NCBI GenBank assembly: GCA_049511415.1
Contig: JBEKYC010000020.1
Location: 32,881-96,880, forward strand
From: Bog-159 sp049511415
GTDB taxonomy: Bacteria > Acidobacteriota > Terriglobia > Bryobacterales > Bryobacteraceae
Direction: 5' to 3'
DNA length: 64,000 bases
Below the pieces are notes generated by a model. The model saw only the letters and a list, made by a program, of their open reading frames with translations. It searched no databases and was not told the DNA's origin. Position 1 is the first letter of the stretch, and every line of letters starts with the position of its first letter. This document shows, in pieces, positions 51,964 through 59,946 of the stretch. Both the position numbers and the translations under genes were made by a program.

Positions 51964-53045
51964 TGCCCGTCCATCTGGTTGGTGACGCGTCCAGCCACGA
52001 ATTCATGGTGCGCGCGAGAGGCAACCCGAACGGCGGGATCCACGATTCGGCGCCGGCCATCAATATCGGATTGATCAATAACATGCCGGATGGCGCGCTA
52101 AAGGCGACCGAGCGCCAGTTTCTGTCTCTCCTCGATTCCGTAGCGGAAGGCGTCATAGTACGCATATCGCTCTACGCCTTGCCGGAAGTGCCTCGATCCG
52201 CATCGGCCAAAGAACATATCAAGCGCTTCTATTCTGGTATTGAGCAATTGTGGGATGGCCGACTCGATGGCCTGATCGTGACGGGGACCGAGCCGCGGGC
52301 GCAGAGCTTGCGGGACGAGCCATACTGGAACAGCGTGGCCAAGGTGATCGACTGGGCCGGGCAGAATACTCACTCGACGGTGTGGTCCTGCCTGGCCGCG
52401 CACGCGGCTGTGCTGCACTGCGATGGCATCGGCCGGCGCCGCCTCCCCGAGAAACGCTTCGGCGTCTTTGACGGTGGGCGAGCCTCGGAGCACCCCTTGA
52501 CCACCGGGCTTTCCGCGCCGCTGCGCACGCCCCACTCCAGGTGGAACGATATCGCCGAATCCGAACTGGCCGATTGCGGCTATGATATCCTGACGCGCTC
52601 CAGGGATGGCGGAGTCGATTCCTTCGCTCGGACGAGAAAGAGCCTGTTCGTATTTTTCCAGGGCCATCCAGAGTACGAGGCCAACACCCTACTCCTCGAG
52701 TACCGCCGAGACATCGCACGGTACCTGAAGGGCGAGAGAGATACGTATCCGGCGATGCCGGAGGGCTATTTCGATGCGCAAACGGCGGATCTGTTCGCGG
52801 GGCTACGGGATCGATTGCTGACCAACCGGTGTCCGGAGATGCTGGCCGATTTTCCGGCCGGGCCGGCAGTGGAAAGAATCTCGCACACCTGGAGATCGGC
52901 CTCGGCGCAAATCTACGGAAACTGGCTGGCTTACGTCCGGGCACGGAATCGTCGCTCAGCGCAGGGCAGAAGTCGCCGTAAGTATGTGCAGCGCGAGAGA
53001 GACCCGGGCGTGAGACTACCGATGTCCCGGGCGGAACTGGGTTAG
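51963..53045 (+). CDS. Homoserine O-acyltransferase, MetA-like
   Basis: 360 aa. It has the MetA glutamine-amidotransferase-like fold: INIGLINNMPDGALKATERQ at the start, catalytic cysteine C143 in WSCLAAHAAVLHCDGI, and H235/E237 in FFQGHPEYEANTLLLEYRRD. The TPHSRW substrate motif is at 189-194. The triad numbering is almost the same as in E. coli MetA. It transfers a succinyl or acetyl group from CoA to homoserine, supplying the substrate of the sulfhydrylase just upstream. The C-terminal ~30 residues are basic and lack family resemblance. It is the last gene of the block; the O-antigen-ligase-like gene is convergent, 42 bases away. Confidence 0.9.
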   Translation: MPVHLVGDASSHEFMVRARGNPNGGIHDSAPAINIGLINNMPDGALKATERQFLSLLDSVAEGVIVRISLYALPEVPRSASAKEHIKRFYSGIEQLWDGRLDGLIVTGTEPRAQSLRDEPYWNSVAKVIDWAGQNTHSTVWSCLAAHAAVLHCDGIGRRRLPEKRFGVFDGGRASEHPLTTGLSAPLRTPHSRWNDIAESELADCGYDILTRSRDGGVDSFARTRKSLFVFFQGHPEYEANTLLLEYRRDIARYLKGERDTYPAMPEGYFDAQTADLFAGLRDRLLTNRCPEMLADFPAGPAVERISHTWRSASAQIYGNWLAYVRARNRRSAQGRSRRKYVQRERDPGVRLPMSRAELG

Positions 53046-53087
53046 ACGTAGACTAACTCCGCAACCCGTGTTGAGCAGCGAGATTTC

Positions 53088-55532
53088 CTACAGCGGGCCG
53101 AGCGTTACATCGTCGATCCACACCGTGCCCGCAATCTGGTTATCAAACCGCTGGGATGGCTGCCGGGCTACCTCGATCTCGATCAACCTGGATTCTTTGG
53201 GAACGGAGATCACCTGTTCGATCTTGGTCCAGTCGTGCGTGCCGGTCAGTTGCTCAGTCCGTACATCGATACGCCCGGACGCCTCGCGGTCGTAAATATG
53301 AAAGCCGGAGCCCTTGTCGGTAGTGATCTCTTGCGTGCGGACCCACGCCTCAAAGCGGTAACGTCCGGGCTTCACGAAAACCGCCTGCGCCACGCCGTTG
53401 TAGTCCAGATTCTCCTTGCCCCCAAAATGGATGCGCAGGGCACGCGAGCCAGCATGCGCCACCCGTGGGTCCACGGCCGCCTCCACGCCGTCGCGCTCTG
53501 TCACATGCCAGTCGAATTCGGAATCCGTAGGCGGGATTTCGAACCCTCCGTTATAGACGAAATTCGATTCCAGATAACCGTTGCGCCGGGGACCGAGATA
53601 CTCAGCCCAGGCGTAGGCCGCCGTCTCATAGTCGTGTTTGCGGAACAGGTAATCCAGATACTCCCGCGCCAATTGGGCGTCACCCAGTCCGCGCGCTGCG
53701 ATCCAATTCCAGACTTGCTTGGCGCGCGCGGCATCATCGTCCGCCAACAGTTCCCGCAAGTAGGATCGCGCCGCACGGGGACCGGCCGGCAAGCCTTGCC
53801 GCAGGATCTCGGCGGCGGGCAGATTGTGCTGGCTGTACCAGGCGAAGACCGTCGCGTCAAATTCGCTGGTATCGGCCAGTATGGTGCGCATGCGCCCGAA
53901 CGCCGCGGGAAGTCGGCCGCCCGCGAAATCAAAATCGGCGGCCTGTATCAGAATCGGCGGTATATGCGGACCGAGCGTCACCGCCCGGGAATAGCCATAG
54001 CCGGCATCCGCCAGCCTCCCCAGGGTTACCATGCGGGCGCCCGTATCGCACCAGCGATTCGGATTCGCGGGATCACGCGCGAGTGCCTGGAGTACTTGGG
54101 CGGCAGGCACACGATCGACTCGCCCTCCGTGGCTCAGCGCGGCGGCCGTCATCACCGCGTCGGTATCGCAGATGCCAAAGCTGCAGAACCGGCTCTCGGC
54201 ATCCGCGTTGCTACTGAATTGCGAATCAAACACGAGGCGCGCCGCCGCATAGACGATCAGCACTACGGCCATCGCCAGCGCGAGCCGAACAAGGAGTTTC
54301 CGCCGGCGCTTCCATCTCCCCTTGCTGGCGCCGTACGACACGGCGGCGCCGATCCCGCAAATCCAGGCCAACACCATGGCATTCGCCGGCACGTACATAT
54401 TGAAATCGGTCAGGCTGTGCAGACCCATGGCCGCCAGAGCTCCCGCGCAACCCTGCGCCAGATAACGGCGGTTCGGGTCCGCTTCGCGCCAGGCCCCTCG
54501 TGCGATGCCTCCTATCATGGGAAGCAACATCGCCGCGGCGATAACCACTCCCATCAAACCGAGTTCCGCGGCCGCCTGAAGATAGTCGTTGTGCGCATAA
54601 GTAAAGACACGATCCACCACGCTGGTCTGATATCTGAAGAAGGCGGTTTCGTAGTTGCCCAGACCGCATCCAAACAGGGGGTACGCGGCGATCAGGTGCA
54701 GAGTATCGCGCCAAATTGGAGCGCGCCCCTCGAGCGCAGCCTCTTCGTGCCCGGCGATACTTCCATAGTTGGCAACGAACTGGTCGGAAGGCAGGAACAC
54801 GAAGCAGAAGAGCATCACCGCCGCCAGACCGGCAATCACCAAACCTTTCCTCTTACCCGGAACCCTCGCGACTACAACTAACGTACCAAGGACGAATAAT
54901 CCCGCCAGTCCGGCTACAAAGCCCATCTTGGAAAGCGATGCGACGATCCCGGCGACAATCAGCAGAGCCATCGTCCATACCCCAACCGCCTTCAGGTAAA
55001 GGCCGCGGCCCCACAAAGCCAGGCCATGCGCGGCAGTCATCGGCAGAACCATTTCGAGCAATCCCGCGAAGTGATTCTTGTTGGCATAAGTGCCTTGTAC
55101 ATCGGTGGACAGCCAGTGCTGGGATATCCCCCAGATCGCTTCGGCGGCGGCCACGGCGGTAAGTGGCGCTGCCATGATCCAGCGGCGATGCCCGCGTAAC
55201 TGGCCAGTGACTCCACTTACCACGCCAAAAGTCATGACATAGGCAATAATCCGGAGCCAATGAGTGATAGTTAGAGCGGGAACAACCGCAAGTGCCGCGA
55301 GGCGGACCGCCGGCATCAGGCGGGCCAGACTATCGAGGTCGCTCGCGCGTACTGGGGAAAGCAGCCGAAGGAGGAAAAGCGGAAGGGGGAGGAGTTGAAG
55401 AACTACGTAGCAGGGGAAGAGGAGCAGCCAGGGCGCCCGCGGCGGCTCGGGGTTCTGGCGGGCGCTATACCAGTAGGCGGCCGCCGTAACGCCAAGCCCG
55501 AACAGGCAGATGTTCCACGGGGTGGAAGCCAC
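53088..55532 (-). CDS. O-antigen ligase/Wzy-like polytopic membrane protein with C-terminal jelly-roll domain
   Basis: 814 aa from GTG 55532. About eleven TM helices lie in residues 1-430. The large periplasmic loop carries the Wzy_C/O-antigen ligase pattern (YANKNHFAGLLEMVLPM, then GCGLGNYETAFFRYQ, then YAHNDYLQAAAELGLMG). A helical TPR-like part at about 460-650 is followed by a carbohydrate-binding-like jelly roll (about 655-814, FVYNGGFEIPPTDSEFDWHV to the C-terminus). It probably joins or polymerises glycans at the periplasmic face. The frame stays open and strongly hydrophobic for 30 codons upstream of the GTG (R-L-Y-L-L-L-L-S-L-V-L-G), with no ATG, GTG or TTG, so the real N-terminus may begin at a rare codon such as ATT 55622. 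Confidence 0.88.
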   Translation of the reverse strand: MASTPWNICLFGLGVTAAAYWYSARQNPEPPRAPWLLLFPCYVVLQLLPLPLFLLRLLSPVRASDLDSLARLMPAVRLAALAVVPALTITHWLRIIAYVMTFGVVSGVTGQLRGHRRWIMAAPLTAVAAAEAIWGISQHWLSTDVQGTYANKNHFAGLLEMVLPMTAAHGLALWGRGLYLKAVGVWTMALLIVAGIVASLSKMGFVAGLAGLFVLGTLVVVARVPGKRKGLVIAGLAAVMLFCFVFLPSDQFVANYGSIAGHEEAALEGRAPIWRDTLHLIAAYPLFGCGLGNYETAFFRYQTSVVDRVFTYAHNDYLQAAAELGLMGVVIAAAMLLPMIGGIARGAWREADPNRRYLAQGCAGALAAMGLHSLTDFNMYVPANAMVLAWICGIGAAVSYGASKGRWKRRRKLLVRLALAMAVVLIVYAAARLVFDSQFSSNADAESRFCSFGICDTDAVMTAAALSHGGRVDRVPAAQVLQALARDPANPNRWCDTGARMVTLGRLADAGYGYSRAVTLGPHIPPILIQAADFDFAGGRLPAAFGRMRTILADTSEFDATVFAWYSQHNLPAAEILRQGLPAGPRAARSYLRELLADDDAARAKQVWNWIAARGLGDAQLAREYLDYLFRKHDYETAAYAWAEYLGPRRNGYLESNFVYNGGFEIPPTDSEFDWHVTERDGVEAAVDPRVAHAGSRALRIHFGGKENLDYNGVAQAVFVKPGRYRFEAWVRTQEITTDKGSGFHIYDREASGRIDVRTEQLTGTHDWTKIEQVISVPKESRLIEIEVARQPSQRFDNQIAGTVWIDDVTLGPL

Positions 55533-55652
55533 GCCGCCATACTGATAAACGGCGTAGCCTAGAACGAGCGAGAGAAGAAGTAGGTAAAGTCGCGGCCGGA
55601 TAGCACCATTATACGACGCAATGGCGCGCTATCCGCCCACGACTCGAACGAC

Positions 55653-56033
55653 CTAATTGGATGCGCCGGATGACGCGCAACGGCCACTGACGCACTTCAC
55701 GCCGGGAGCGCAGCAGAATCCCTTGCAGCAGACCGACTTCGGTCCACAGGCCGTGTTGGCGCAGCAGATGTCATTCACGCTGGGCGCGCAGAATGGACCG
55801 CGCGAACCCGTGATGCAGCATTTCTTGGTATTTGCGCAGCAGAGCCCGCCCGTGCCGCAAGCCGTGGTCCCGGACTTACACGCCGCAGGCTGCGCGTCTT
55901 GGGCAGCCGCCTTCCGCACCCCCAGCGCGCCTAGGATGCCACCAGCCAGGACTCCACCGGCAAGCTTGAGAGCCTGGCGCCGCGGTGCAGGCTTTGCGAG
56001 GAGGCGAGCAACATCATCAAATAGCGATTGCAC
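55653..56033 (-). CDS. Small Tat-exported cysteine-rich protein
   Basis: 126 aa from GTG 56033, with AAAGGAA about nine bases upstream. The N-terminus has a Tat-like signal (PRRQALKLAGGVLAGGILGA, then a cleavage region ending KAAAQ). The mature ~80 residues contain 16 cysteines, many in CC pairs (GLCCANTKKCC, DICCANTACG, SVCCKGFCCAPG), a pattern that implies eight disulfides or metal binding. I know similar short cysteine-rich Tat-exported proteins from Acidobacteriota and Actinobacteria but no function. It lies ~140 bases downstream of the kinase/PqqD/radical SAM chain on the same strand, so it could be a substrate of that system. That link is speculation. Confidence 0.83.
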   Translation of the reverse strand: MQSLFDDVARLLAKPAPRRQALKLAGGVLAGGILGALGVRKAAAQDAQPAACKSGTTACGTGGLCCANTKKCCITGSRGPFCAPSVNDICCANTACGPKSVCCKGFCCAPGVKCVSGRCASSGASN

Positions 56034-56175
56034 TTGTTGGTTCCTTTCCGTGCCCGGGAGCAGCGTAACAAGCTTATGTTACTGTGTTCCCAGTTAATTA
56101 ATCAATAGGTGAGGTTACTATTTTGAAGAGAGTTTATGTCAGACAGATGTTTGACCGCGATTACTTAGCCGTTTG

Positions 56176-56811
56176 TCACCATCGTTCTGACCTTACTGGA
56201 AATCCTGCCCAGGCGTTCATCAATCCGAAGTACTCGCGCGAAACCGCCATGGCGTCTCCGGTATTCAGCCACCAGCGGCCGGCGTCAAACGGATCGTCGG
56301 AGGCGTAACGCACGATGGCTGGTAGACCGCCGGCCAGAGCCTGCCAGACCACGCGCACGCGCCGGGCATGAAACTTGGAGGTGATCAGGATCACCCGCCC
56401 ATTACCAGCGGCGCGTAATTGGCGGGCGGAAGCGCGAATATCATCCGCCGTATTCTGCGTGTAGCCGGACAAAGTGCGAATGGCCTGGTCCGGCACCCCC
56501 AGCTTCCGCAGCACCTGGCGGCTGTAAAAATCCTCGGTGGGATGTTCCACTCCCAGCCGCTCCAGCGCCGCTTCCTCGGCGTGAAAGCCGCCTTGCGTGA
56601 GCCAGACTTCGCCCACCCATCCCTGCCGGTAAATGGCGGCCGCTTCCATGGCGCGGAACGGAAGCTGGCCGGGCAGCACCACCGCGGCGCGGGCCGGCTG
56701 CAAAGGATCTTCGACAATTAACCAAGCGCCCAAACCGCGAAGCAGCAAAGCACCGGCTGCGATAGCCAATAGTGACGCGATAACCGCAACCCATCCACGC
56801 CGCCACTTCAC
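56176..56811 (-). CDS. YdcF/DUF218 family membrane-anchored protein
   Basis: 211 aa. One N-terminal TM helix (WVAVIASLLAIAAGALLLRG) is followed by a DUF218 domain: AAVVLPGQLPFRAMEAAAIY, then the conserved LSGYTQNTADDIRASARQLR (the T-x-N-T-x-E/D-like motif) and VILITSKFHARRVRVVWQAL. DUF218 proteins (YdcF, SanA, ElyC) are linked to peptidoglycan or envelope polysaccharide metabolism and bind SAM or nucleotides in some cases. It is the last gene of the overlapping chain; its start overlaps the nucleotidyltransferase stop (ATGA). Exact role unknown. Confidence 0.9.
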   Translation of the reverse strand: MKWRRGWVAVIASLLAIAAGALLLRGLGAWLIVEDPLQPARAAVVLPGQLPFRAMEAAAIYRQGWVGEVWLTQGGFHAEEAALERLGVEHPTEDFYSRQVLRKLGVPDQAIRTLSGYTQNTADDIRASARQLRAAGNGRVILITSKFHARRVRVVWQALAGGLPAIVRYASDDPFDAGRWWLNTGDAMAVSREYFGLMNAWAGFPVRSERW

Positions 56812-57749
56812 GCGCCGCTCCGCAAGGAAACCCGCCCATATTTTCCCGCCACCCGCAGCGCGTGCAATGGATAATACAAAGGCGAAAGCGCCGCAGGCAG
56901 GGAAACCCAGGAGTAATCCTCTTCGTTGGGCATCAGGGCCAGACGCGCGCAGCAGGTGAGCTTATCGCGCAGGCGTTCGCGCGTGCGCAGGTAAAACGGA
57001 AAGCTACCGCTGCTATCCGATTCCCGATCGAGAGCCGCACGGACCCGCGCGGTCAGTCCGGCGATCGCCCGGTCGGCGGCAGCCTCTGCCAGAATCGTGT
57101 CGGGCAGCGGCGCCTGCGCCAAGTCGGCCGCCAGGCGCAGCGCCAGCAGCAGAATGCGATACGCGCCCAAACCGCGCGCCCGTTGCATGAGCACCGGCCA
57201 GTTGATGCGGCTCCCATAGACAACCAGCAGGCGGGCGATGTCGGTAATCCCCTTCCGTTCCAGCCAGGAATGCTTGGCGCCGTGCGCGGAGAGGGTCAGG
57301 AGCAGATCGGCGGGGGGCAGGGCCAGGATCTCGCGGCCCAAGAATGGCTGGCGCTCCAAGCGCGGCCAAAGCGCTGCATAGTCGAACGGCAGACCATACG
57401 ACGGCGGCAGGAACGCCTGGTGAACCTCGATGGGGACGGCGCCATCGGGCGTGGTGAAGTGCAGTTCGTAGCGGGCGCGCAGATACGCGGCCTCGCGCGC
57501 GGCGTCTTCGGGCAGATCGGAGGTGTAGCCTTCCGCCAGCAGGACGCGCTTGGCCGCCGCCAAATCTTCGGCGCGCAACAGCACATCCAGATCGCAATAC
57601 TCGCGCGCGGCCACATCGCCATAAAGCGCGAATGCCAGCGCCGGACCCTTGAACGGCAGCGCCGGGATCGCATGGCGCTCGAACAGATCCAATAGGCGCA
57701 GCAGTTCCGCCGAAAGGCGCAGGCTCCATTTGATGCGCTCGGAGGTCAC
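56808..57749 (-). CDS. Nucleotidyltransferase-family protein (PF14907-like)
   Basis: 313 aa from GTG 57749, which overlaps the radical SAM stop as GTGA; the longer open frame would lie inside that gene. The N-terminal domain shows the family signature IPALPFKGPALAFALYG then EYCDLDVLLRAEDLAAAKRV, with the acidic D-L-D pair expected to bind metal. The following LPPADLLLTLSAHGAKHSWL and a helical C-terminal half are typical of PF14907. These proteins commonly sit with PqqD-like and HprK-like proteins in peptide-modification or exopolysaccharide/exosortase clusters. Nucleotidylation of a protein or sugar is likely; the substrate is unknown. Confidence 0.87.
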   Translation of the reverse strand: MTSERIKWSLRLSAELLRLLDLFERHAIPALPFKGPALAFALYGDVAAREYCDLDVLLRAEDLAAAKRVLLAEGYTSDLPEDAAREAAYLRARYELHFTTPDGAVPIEVHQAFLPPSYGLPFDYAALWPRLERQPFLGREILALPPADLLLTLSAHGAKHSWLERKGITDIARLLVVYGSRINWPVLMQRARGLGAYRILLLALRLAADLAQAPLPDTILAEAAADRAIAGLTARVRAALDRESDSSGSFPFYLRTRERLRDKLTCCARLALMPNEEDYSWVSLPAALSPLYYPLHALRVAGKYGRVSLRSGA

Positions 57750-58849
57750 TGAACGGCAAGGCTTTCCAATGCGGGCTGAATCTGCACCAGCTTCAAGCGG
57801 GCGGCCTTCAGATGCATATTCGCCGAGGGAATGCCGGTGCGCGCGAACGATTTTTCGCAATCCTGCGAGGACGGCCCGCGCATGTTGCCTTCCATGTACG
57901 CCAGGCCGGGGCAGCGCGTGCAGGTACCCACATGCGAACAGCTCGAACAGACCGGCAGGTCGCGCGGGCGGATGGAGCGCACGTCGTTCATCTGCGGCGA
58001 ATAATGCCAGATGTCGATAAATTTTTGTTTGCGTAAATTGCCCGTGGGCAAGGGAAACTGTACGCAGGGGAACACGTCGCCGTAGGGCGAAATGTAGCAG
58101 TAGGTGTGGCTGGCGCTGCAGGGCACTTCGTCCAGCATTTCGTCGGTGGTCTCGCCAGGAGCCGCGCAGAATTCATCTACGTTGCCGACCAGTCCGGGAT
58201 TGCGCATGACTTCATGTAACTCGTCGTGGCCCACGCCGAGGCTGAGGATGCCGCGGTCGCCGTCCATCATGGGAGTTACGGTGGGATCGATGGTGCTTTC
58301 GACGCCTAACTCCTGGGCCAGCGCGCGCACGCCTTCATAGTCGCCGAAATTCTGGCGCATCAGAACGTTGGCGATGATCACCTTAAGCCCGCGCGATTGC
58401 ATGAAGCGGATACCGGCGATGGAGCGCTCCAGCGAGCGCGGCAGCAGCGTGATGGCATCATGCACTTCGGGCCGGTGCGAATAGATGCTGACCTGCACGG
58501 ACTGCACCCCGAGATCGCGAATGCTATCGGCTTCCCGCTCGCCGATCATGAAAGCATTGGTCTTCAGCTTGACGCAAAAGGAAAGCTCGCGCGCATATTC
58601 CAGGATGCGCAGGAAATCCATGCGCATGAAGACCTCGCCGCCGCTCAAGGTGAGGAAAAGCGTGCCTGCGGCGGCCAACTGATCGAGCACGTCGAACATC
58701 TCGGCGGTGGTCATTTCGCCGTGATCGTCGTGATCCAGATAGCAATGCACGCAGCGTTCGTTGCACCGGTAAGTGACGTCCAGTTGAGCGCCCAGAGGCA
58801 CCCCCAGCGCCAGGGCGCGGCGATTCATCTCTTCCATCAAGACGCTCAT
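57746..58849 (-). CDS. Radical SAM/SPASM protein (PqqE-like)
   Basis: 367 aa. The [4Fe-4S]-SAM site is C29-x3-C33-x2-C36 (YRCNERCVHCYLDHD), followed by LFLTLSGGEVFMRMDF (GGE motif). The C-terminal SPASM region has a series of cysteines (VPCSASHTYCYISPYGDVFP, then PVCSSCSHVGTCTRCPGLAY), enough for two auxiliary clusters. Such proteins modify peptides (PqqE, sactipeptide and mycofactocin maturases). The gene directly follows the PqqD-like gene (ATGA overlap), as in PQQ and RiPP systems where PqqD presents the peptide. No precursor gene is seen within the chain. Confidence 0.95.
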   Translation of the reverse strand: MSVLMEEMNRRALALGVPLGAQLDVTYRCNERCVHCYLDHDDHGEMTTAEMFDVLDQLAAAGTLFLTLSGGEVFMRMDFLRILEYARELSFCVKLKTNAFMIGEREADSIRDLGVQSVQVSIYSHRPEVHDAITLLPRSLERSIAGIRFMQSRGLKVIIANVLMRQNFGDYEGVRALAQELGVESTIDPTVTPMMDGDRGILSLGVGHDELHEVMRNPGLVGNVDEFCAAPGETTDEMLDEVPCSASHTYCYISPYGDVFPCVQFPLPTGNLRKQKFIDIWHYSPQMNDVRSIRPRDLPVCSSCSHVGTCTRCPGLAYMEGNMRGPSSQDCEKSFARTGIPSANMHLKAARLKLVQIQPALESLAVQ

Positions 58850-59142
58850 TTAGTCTCCGGGACGGGCTGTTCGTTGAGGAGCAGAATGCCGTGTTCGGCC
58901 AGCTCGTGAATGAAGGTTTCGGCATCGTGGCGCGCAACTTCGGGGGTGACGTCAAACTCAGCGCAGAGCCGCGCGATAATCTCGTCGAGCGAAGTGCGGC
59001 CGTCGGCGGCGTTCCAGATCAGCGAGCCGACATCGTTGAGGTTGAACAGGCTGGCGTTCTGCGCCGACATGATCATCATTTCACCGCCCAGCATGCGCGC
59101 GGCGACTTGTTTGCTGCGGGCGGGATATACGGCGTCCATCAT
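58846..59142 (-). CDS. PqqD-family peptide chaperone (RRE)
   Basis: 98 aa. It has the PqqD/RRE fold: a short strand pair (GGEMMIMSAQNASLFNLNDV), then GSLIWNAADGRTSLDEIIAR and LCAEFDVTPEVARHDAETFI-HELAEHGIL helices. The N-L-N-D-V-G-S-L-I-W signature is typical of PqqD-like recognition elements that bind a precursor peptide and deliver it to a radical SAM or other maturase. It is coupled to the radical SAM gene by ATGA. ATG 59142 is followed by a second ATG; both fit. Confidence 0.93.
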   Translation of the reverse strand: MMDAVYPARSKQVAARMLGGEMMIMSAQNASLFNLNDVGSLIWNAADGRTSLDEIIARLCAEFDVTPEVARHDAETFIHELAEHGILLLNEQPVPETK

Positions 59143-59163
59143 TGTAGTATGGCACCAAGTGGG

Positions 59164-59946
59164 CTATCGGATTAACTCCCAGGCGCGCGCGTCAGGTGTA
59201 AATATCAGCCGCCGCACGGGCACACGACTTACAAAATCAAAAACGGACTGAAAGACGCGGCCGACTAACTCCTGGTCATGCGCGAAGAACAGGATGTTGC
59301 GCAGGACGGCCCGCGCGGCTTCGGCGGCTTCAACCGGTTCGATGCGGTTTTCGGGACCTTGCACCAGCAGATAGAGCGCGGCCAGCGGCGCGCGCAGGTT
59401 CGCGCCGATACGCGCCAACTCGCCGGCGAAGGGCGTGCCGAAGGCTTCGTAGCCCTTGCCGCCGGGACGCACGTACGAGATCTCGTCGGTAAGGACTTCG
59501 GCGTCCGGCGGCGCCAGTCGCGAGAGGGTGGTCTTCCCCGCCCCGGAAACGCCGGCAAACAGAAAGGCGCGGCCGTGGCGGACCGCGCTCGCGGCGTGCA
59601 CCAGAAAGCCGCCCTGGCTGGCCAGCAAGAGTGAATGCAGAATACGCAGCACGCCGTCGATGGAATACGGGTTGATGCTTTGGCGGACCCAACCGTGGCC
59701 GGTCGAGGGGTCCCATTCGGCGCGGAAGTCGCCGCGGGTCATGATCCAGCGTCCCGATTCCAGACGTACGCTGACGTCTTCGTCTTCCTCGACGATGCGT
59801 CCCGGAATCAGATCCACGTCCAGCGAGAACATCGGCTGCGGGCCATTGGCGCTGGCGAAGCTGCCGTAGCGATCCTGCAATAGCGCGGCGAACTCCGGGC
59901 TATCGGTTTGGACTGCGATGGGCATACCGCCGATATCGATAGTCAT
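59164..59946 (-). CDS. HprK-related P-loop kinase-like protein
   Basis: 260 aa. The Walker A is FAGVSGAGKTTLS (about 130-142), preceded by GGFLVHAASAVRHGRAFL. A Walker B/acidic region follows (AEVLTDEISYVRPGG). The N-terminal ~100 residues form a beta-rich extension (FSLDVDLIPGRIVEEDEDVS). This layout matches the HPr kinase-related proteins (HprK-rel A type) that accompany PqqD-like proteins, and also the HprK homologue that phosphorylates lasso peptides in paeninodin-type clusters. It probably phosphorylates a peptide, protein or small molecule in the chain's pathway. Its start overlaps the S26 peptidase stop (ATGA) and it ends 21 bases before PqqD. Confidence 0.9.
   Translation of the reverse strand: MTIDIGGMPIAVQTDSPEFAALLQDRYGSFASANGPQPMFSLDVDLIPGRIVEEDEDVSVRLESGRWIMTRGDFRAEWDPSTGHGWVRQSINPYSIDGVLRILHSLLLASQGGFLVHAASAVRHGRAFLFAGVSGAGKTTLSRLAPPDAEVLTDEISYVRPGGKGYEAFGTPFAGELARIGANLRAPLAALYLLVQGPENRIEPVEAAEAARAVLRNILFFAHDQELVGRVFQSVFDFVSRVPVRRLIFTPDARAWELIR

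Noticed and set aside
50662..53045. MetY/MetA-like genes taken as an ordinary methionine operon
   Set aside because: Not excluded, but they are tightly joined to decarboxylase, ligase and ACP genes, and no methionine regulator or riboswitch is seen, so a dedicated role is preferred.
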